From Apodemus sylvaticus (lineage: Eukaryota; Chordata; Mammalia; Rodentia; Muridae), in contig NC_067473.1 of assembly GCF_947179515.1 (NCBI RefSeq), forward strand, positions 89,140,850 through 89,204,849: DNA of 64,000 nt, given 5' to 3'. The translations under genes and the position numbers were made by a program. Position 1 is the stretch's first letter; every line of letters begins with the position of its first letter. Of the stretch, positions 59,101 through 64,000 are shown piece after piece. The notes beneath the pieces were generated by a model. That model was given only the letters and a program-made list of their open reading frames with translations, was not told the DNA's origin and ran no database searches.

Positions 59101-60376
59101 GCTATTGAGGTGAAACTAGGGTGCTGAATTCTATAAAGTATCAGAGTCAAACTGTTAGAATGCATTTAAAGAAAGATAAGACATTCAAAGCTAATTCTGT
59201 GATGTTATTACCTTAATATTAAAACCTGATAGAGATTCACCAATAAGAGATTTCAGGACAATAGTCTTGTTTAATATCCTCATCATGGTGATTTAAGTAA
59301 CACATTACAAAACTGGAACAACATAAGCAAATTGATCAATATGGTGCATAAATTTAAAGAAAAATTCATATGATCATTTCAACTTATATAAAAACTATTA
59401 AAATTCAATTTCTCTTCATTTAAAAGACATGTCAACAAATTAAATGTATAAATGATATATTTCAGCACCCTAGTTCTCTCTGATCCACCTGCCATAAGTA
59501 TCATGGTAAATAGACTAAGATTAAAAGCTTGATATTTTGATGCTAAAATGGAAAAGAGAGGGGAAACTGTTCAGCTGACTGTAAGTGTGAAGAGAGCTAT
59601 AGGCATCTAGGATTCCAGCTTTTGCCTGGGTGGGCTTTTCAATGAAACAATTAGCTGTCGTTGAGCTGTTCCTGCAGGTGTAAGTTATTGCTCAGACATA
59701 GAGCTATACTGATTCATAGGTAACTCATTGGTTCATACAATTGAACTTGGGTAGTATTGCCCTTTCTTTTCTGTTTCCTAAACTTTTGTTTACTTGTCCA
59801 CAGAAATAATGTCACACAATGCATGTAAAATCTCAAAGGCACACAAACACAATTTAATATACTTTTTTTTTCTTTTGATGGAATGGAAGCCTATACAGAA
59901 AGAGATCTTCCTTTGGATGTAGAATAATTCCTTCTATTCTTAGAAAATCTGTGTAATTGTTGCTTTTGTTTCCTCAAATGAATAGATGAGAGTCCTATGC
60001 AAGCACTGTGAATATACAGCTTGGGCTGAGGCCAGAGTACTTCTGCTCTTGTTCCAATTATCCCCAGGTCTGGACCTGAAAGCTTCGTCCTTCCATACAA
60101 TCTAATCTTCCAAGCTGACTCATTCAATCCAGCTCTCTCAGCTTCTGACTAAATTTCTCTGACTGGCCTCATACTAACTCTGGCAATATATTATAATCTT
60201 CAACTCCTTCTCATTCTCTGTCTTATTCTGTCTTCACATATGTCTAGCCTGTTTGCTCTGTAATCTGTCTCTGTAAAACTGTCTGCATAAAATTGCAATA
60301 GACATGTTATCTACTACATACCCATGATGCCCTTTATGCCCCCACTGTGCTGCTCTTAAATAGCATCTCTTTCTGT
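59101..60376. other. About 1.3 kb; possible unclassified repeat at 59890-60330
   Basis: AT-rich to 59880. 59890-60330 is CT-richer ('ctctcagcttctgactaaat', 'tctctgactggcctcatact') and reminds me of rodent medium-reiterated LTR-like repeats, but I cannot assign it. Confidence 0.35.
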
Positions 60377-60713
60377 GTTGATTTTAATAGGCTTGGCCCA
60401 GAGTGTAGCACTGTTAGGAGGTGTGGCCTTGTTGGAGTGAGTGTGGCTTGTTGGAGGAAGTGTGTCACTGTGGGGGTGGACTTTGAAATCCTCCTCCTAG
60501 CTGCCTGAGGAATCAGTCTTCTCCTGGCCTTCAGAACATGATGCAGAATGCTTCGTCCTCCAGTGCCATGCCTTCCTAGATGTTGCCATGCTCCCACCTT
60601 GATGATAATGGACTGAACTTTCAAACCTATAATCCAAACCAATTAAATGTTGTCACTTATAAGGGTCACCTTGGTCATGGTTTCTTTTAACAGCAATGAA
60701 TCCCTAAGACATA
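60377..60713 (+). mobile_element. URR1 (hAT-Charlie, non-autonomous)
   Basis: 'aataggcttggcccagagtg', 'aggaggtgtggccttgttgg', a second 'gtgtggcttgttggaggaag', 'gtgtcactgtgggggtggac', 'gatgttgccatgctcccacc', 'gatgataatggactgaactt', 'aaaccaattaaatgttgtca', terminal 'ctaagaca'. The duplicated 'tgttgg' block is a small internal duplication. Best preserved URR1 of this subtype here. Confidence 0.85.
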
Positions 60714-61608
60714 ATTCCTATGCTTTTCTTATAAGAGTTGGCAAATTCTATCTCTGACTCATTTTGTCAAATCTTTTTGTAATTCATCACCTTGCCTGCC
60801 CCTCAATTTAACATCACTTTAAACATTGCTGCTTCCTTCTACAAACATAGCAAGAACAAACCTTAAGAATGTAAATACCATACCCTACAGCTCTATCTAG
60901 CATTGTAGTTTCATAATAGACTCTTCTACACTACAATTGTCTTGGAAAGTCCCACTATACATTCTGTAGCATGTATAGCACATGGTTATTCTCTTGGGTC
61001 AGCTCTATTGCATATAAGTCACATTCTACAGTTGATGTCACGTGGTCTTAATGTTTAATCCTTGTGTATAATATCCCATGCTTCTTGAAATGGCGTTTTG
61101 AGATCATTCAAGAAATTTGACGCCATCAAACATTAACTGGTTTTGACACCTTTTATAAACGTTTGAGTTTCCTTCCTTGGCTCCCATATATCCTTCATGC
61201 CTGAAAACATAGAATCATGTAGAAAATTCTGTCAGTCTCTGCTGCAACCTAGAGTCAGCCTGGTTTTGTGGAGTAGAGTTGGAGATACTTGTTTACCTTG
61301 AACCCAAATCAGAGAAAATACTTTTCTAGAACTCTTTGGATAATAGGAGATTGTACATCTTAAGATCACTCATTTCAAAGACATTTGAATTTTCACAAAT
61401 TGGATCCCTCATGGAGTACTCTTTGAGCTTTATGGGGCCTTTCTTATTCTCCTAATGTAAACCAGTATGTTTCTCTTTCAATGTAACAATCATGTTGAGA
61501 GCCATAGTTGCTTTGTCTGAAATTACCTTCTTGAAATGTTAAGAATGGTAAAAATTTCTTTCCTTGGCAAACTGTATATTTTTATATATCTGCACAATAT
61601 ATTCTCAT
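60714..61608. other. Spacer, nothing recognised
   Basis: No gene or repeat family confidently recognised. Confidence 0.45.
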
Positions 61609-61769
61609 GGTACTTCCTCTCCCTCTCCTACCTCTCTCTATTCCTCTCCCTCTCCCTCTCCCTGTCCCTCTCTCTCACCCTCTCCCTCTCCCTCACCCTC
61701 TCCCTCTCCTCTTTCTCCCTCTCCTTCTCCCTCTCCCTCTCTTTTCCCCCTCCCCTTCCCTCCCCTCCC

Positions 61770-61838
<69 letters not shown>
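61609..61838. repeat. Polypyrimidine (CCCTCT)n then (CT)n
   Basis: About 165 bp of CCCTCT-type hexamers with variants, then about 31 CT units. Ser/Leu- and Arg/Glu-rich frames on both strands are repeat artefacts. Confidence 0.97.
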
Positions 61839-61840
<2 letters not shown>

Positions 61841-62529
61841 ATATATATAAAGAATAGTGAGAATTAAATTTAACAGTCTGATTATAAGATTACTTTCTCT
61901 CTTCACCTTTTATTTGCTAAATTGTCCAAAATACTAATTACAGCTCAACTGAAGGTTTCACAATATGAGCAGAATGCAACCAGATTCTTATGGCAGAATA
62001 TTCTGCAAATGTCCTCATTCCTAGTTCCCATAAAACCCTGTTCTTTGAAACCTTGTAAACCAGGTCTCTGCTATGTATATTTCTCTAAACATGTTGTTCT
62101 TCTAAACATCCATCAGAATAGTTGATTAAAGCCTAATTATATCATTTGCAGGCTTTTCTTGCCGAAAGTTCCAAACACTTCCACATTTCTTCTGCAAACG
62201 TATTCCAAAGATCAAAGGACTATGTATGTGGTAAGGTTTATCACAGCAGGATTTCCACTTCCAAAATTTTCATAAATACTTTGCTCATTGCTATGATCAA
62301 GAGACAGCTTAACAAAAGAGTCAAGAACAAAATACGTCTAACTTTGGAGATTTTTCATGTCTCATAGTTTGTAATTAGAGAACTACAATTTTCACAGTGG
62401 AATCATAATTACTTTACAATGTTTTCAAAAATCTTTTGTAATTCAAACTATGTTATGTTTCTGTTTATGACTTTTTCAAATCTCATTCATTAACATTTAT
62501 TAGATTTCGTTTCACTTCAAAAATATAAA
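61839..62529. other. Spacer; possible hAT-type remnant at 62150-62330
   Basis: 62155-62320 contains 'ccgaaagttccaaacacttc' and 'attgctatgatcaagagaca', which recall a rodent hAT-type repeat in antisense, too short to assign. The rest is AT-rich without features. Confidence 0.35.
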
Positions 62530-62915
62530 ACAACTTAAGAGACCGAAGAGATAATCCACATCATGAAGCACCTGGAACATGAGCATGAAAACTTAGGTCA
62601 GGTTTTCTAGCACTCATATAGAAAAAAAAGGCAAAGCAAAACAACCAAACAGAAAACTAGAGGCATGGAAAAGACACAGTTAGTTTCTTCTTGCTTATTA
62701 GCCATGAAAGTTAGCCAGATTAATCAATTCTAGGTTCATCGAGAGACTGTCTGGAAAACTAACAAGAGGATGATAAAGAAAAATGTGTAACATACATTTC
62801 TGGCCCACATATGCATACACATGTATACATATACATGTACATACATGTATACATGTGAAAAAGCACATGCACAAACCCATACAAACACACCATAGATATA
62901 CACACAGAAAGGAGC
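62530..62915 (+). mobile_element. Decayed B4 SINE with CA/TATG-rich tail
   Basis: Head 'gacc gaagagataa', 'cacctggaacatgagcatga', middle 'gttagccagattaatcaatt', 'ctaggttcatcgagagactg' and a CATATG/ACATGTAT-rich tail (62812-62860) follow the B4 layout. Strongly diverged. The tail contains a 13-bp inverted repeat (62818-62830 with 62845-62857). Confidence 0.55.
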
Positions 62916-63340
62916 AATATAAAGAATGAGGGGGTTTATTGTAACTTACAGTTCAAGAGGGCATAAACTGTCATGCTGGGAAGAGTAGGAAAAGAAGACA
63001 GATGCCCATATTATATCTGTAATCAAGGAACATGAATGAAAAAGGAAGTAGCATCTCATTAGAAAATACGAAGACTTATCCCAGAGACCTACTCCCTGCT
63101 GTTACACTCCATGCCAAGATGAACCATGATCACATGAGCCTATGGAGGACATTTTGTAGTCAAACTATAATGTTTTGTAGGCAGTGGTTTCCAGGGGTCA
63201 TTTCACTCTCTTTTTGCATGTTACAAGTGTGAAAGACTTTGCAAAAGTTCAGTCTGCCACACAGGTATTATAAGAGTGCAAGATTTCTATATATTATGAA
63301 AAGCATGGTTTAACAAAGTCAATTAAAGACACCTCACATA
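62916..63340. other. Spacer, nothing recognised
   Basis: AT-rich flank of the last L1. No feature. Confidence 0.45.
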
Positions 63341-64000
63341 GGTACAGGGAGAAAGTTTCTGAACAGAACACCAATAGCATATGCTCTAAGATCGAGAATT
63401 GACAAATGGGACCTCAAAAAATTTCAAAGTTTCTGTAAGGCAAAGGACACCATCAAGAGGACAAATCAGCAACCAACAAATTGGGAAAAGATCTTCACCA
63501 ATCCTACATCAGCTAGAGGGCTAATATCCAATATATATAAAGAACTCAAGAAGTTAGACTCCAGAAAACCAAACAACCCTATTAAAAATGGGGTACAGAG
63601 TTAAACAAAGCATTCTCACCTGAAGAATTTCGGATGGCGGAGAAACATCTTAAAAAATGCTCACCTTCATTAGTCATTTGGGAAATGCAAATCAAAACAA
63701 CCCTGAGATTTCACCTTACACCAGTCAGAATGGCTAAGATTAAAAATTCAGGAGACAGCAGGTGTTGGTGAGGATGTAGAGAAAGAGGAACACTCCTCCA
63801 CTGCTGGTGGAGTTGCAAATTGGTACAACCACTCTGGAAATCTGTCTGGTGGTTCCTCAGAAAACTGGGCACCTCACTTCCGGAAGATCCTGCTATACCA
63901 CACCTGGGCATATACCCAAAAGATTCCACAGCATGTAATAAGGATACATGTTCTACTATGTTCATAGCAGCCCTATTTATAATTGCCAGAAGTTGGAAAG
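63341..64000 (+). mobile_element. 5'-truncated young L1 running off the right edge
   Basis: Homology to the full-length copy starts at 'ggtacagggagaaagtttct' (63341, matching about 28648) and continues to the window end within the ORF2 C-terminus. A missing A in the run at about 63585-63590 shifts the frame, and several substitutions are present. The 3' UTR, tail and TSD lie outside the window. Confidence 0.92.

Noticed and set aside
59890..60330. Possible rodent medium-reiterated LTR-like repeat
   Set aside because: Composition is suggestive but I could not identify ends, TATA, polyadenylation signal or TSD.
61536..61906. Ser/Leu/Pro- and Arg/Glu-rich frames of about 90-104 codons
   Set aside because: Pure CT/CCCTCT repeat translation.

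Overview
This is mammalian nuclear DNA from a murine rodent. It is AT-rich, intron/intergenic-like sequence built almost entirely from rodent interspersed repeats: L1/Lx LINEs, B1, B2 and B4 SINEs, URR1-type hAT-Charlie elements, LTR fragments and long (CT)n/(GA)n/(CA)n microsatellites. I found no host protein-coding gene, tRNA, rRNA or CRISPR array. The youngest L1 copies end in a G-rich 3' UTR of the rat/Lx kind rather than the 3' end of currently active Mus L1s, so Rattus or a close relative is my best guess (inference from remembered family features, not a search).

The centrepiece is a full-length sense-strand L1 at 23141-29819, flanked by perfect 16-bp target-site duplications (23125-23140 and 29820-29835). 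It has a CpG-rich 5' UTR of about 1.2 kb made of degenerate tandem units, an ORF1 interrupted by one in-frame TAA at codon 78, a fully open 1274-codon ORF2 with all endonuclease, reverse transcriptase and Cys-rich motifs, a G-rich 3' UTR and a long poly(A) tail. ORF1p would be the RNA-binding chaperone and ORF2p the endonuclease/reverse transcriptase, so the stop in ORF1 is the one visible defect. Two further copies of the same young family are 5'-truncated (13405-14473, and 63341 running off the right edge).

Layout. 1-6.4 kb: hAT-type fragments and a short antisense L1. 6.4-8.1 kb: older sense L1. 8.1-13.3 kb: no recognised element. 13.4-14.5 kb: young truncated L1. 16.5-17.0 kb: B1 nested in a B4 SINE followed by (CT)n(CA)n. 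18-22 kb: (GA)n, a 36-bp perfect palindrome, a 5'-inverted old L1, (CT)n. 23.1-29.8 kb: full-length L1. 29.9-38 kb: old L1 pieces, a 5'-inverted L1 with clear TSDs, CT and GAAA arrays, a B4. 40-48 kb: several ancient antisense L1 pieces, a hAT fragment and a B1 with TSD. 48-50.4 kb: a GC-richer block with divergently oriented LTR-like segments. 50.6-53.8 kb: four truncated L1 3' ends and a URR1 element carrying (TC)n. 56-57.6 kb: decayed L1. 58.4-59.1 kb: a roughly 480-bp polypurine/(GAACAA)n satellite split by a B2. 60.4-62.9 kb: URR1, a CT array and a decayed B4.

Repeat family names are from memory of family consensus features and should be checked with RepeatMasker. Boundaries without a stated TSD are approximate (tens of bases for young elements, more for old ones).
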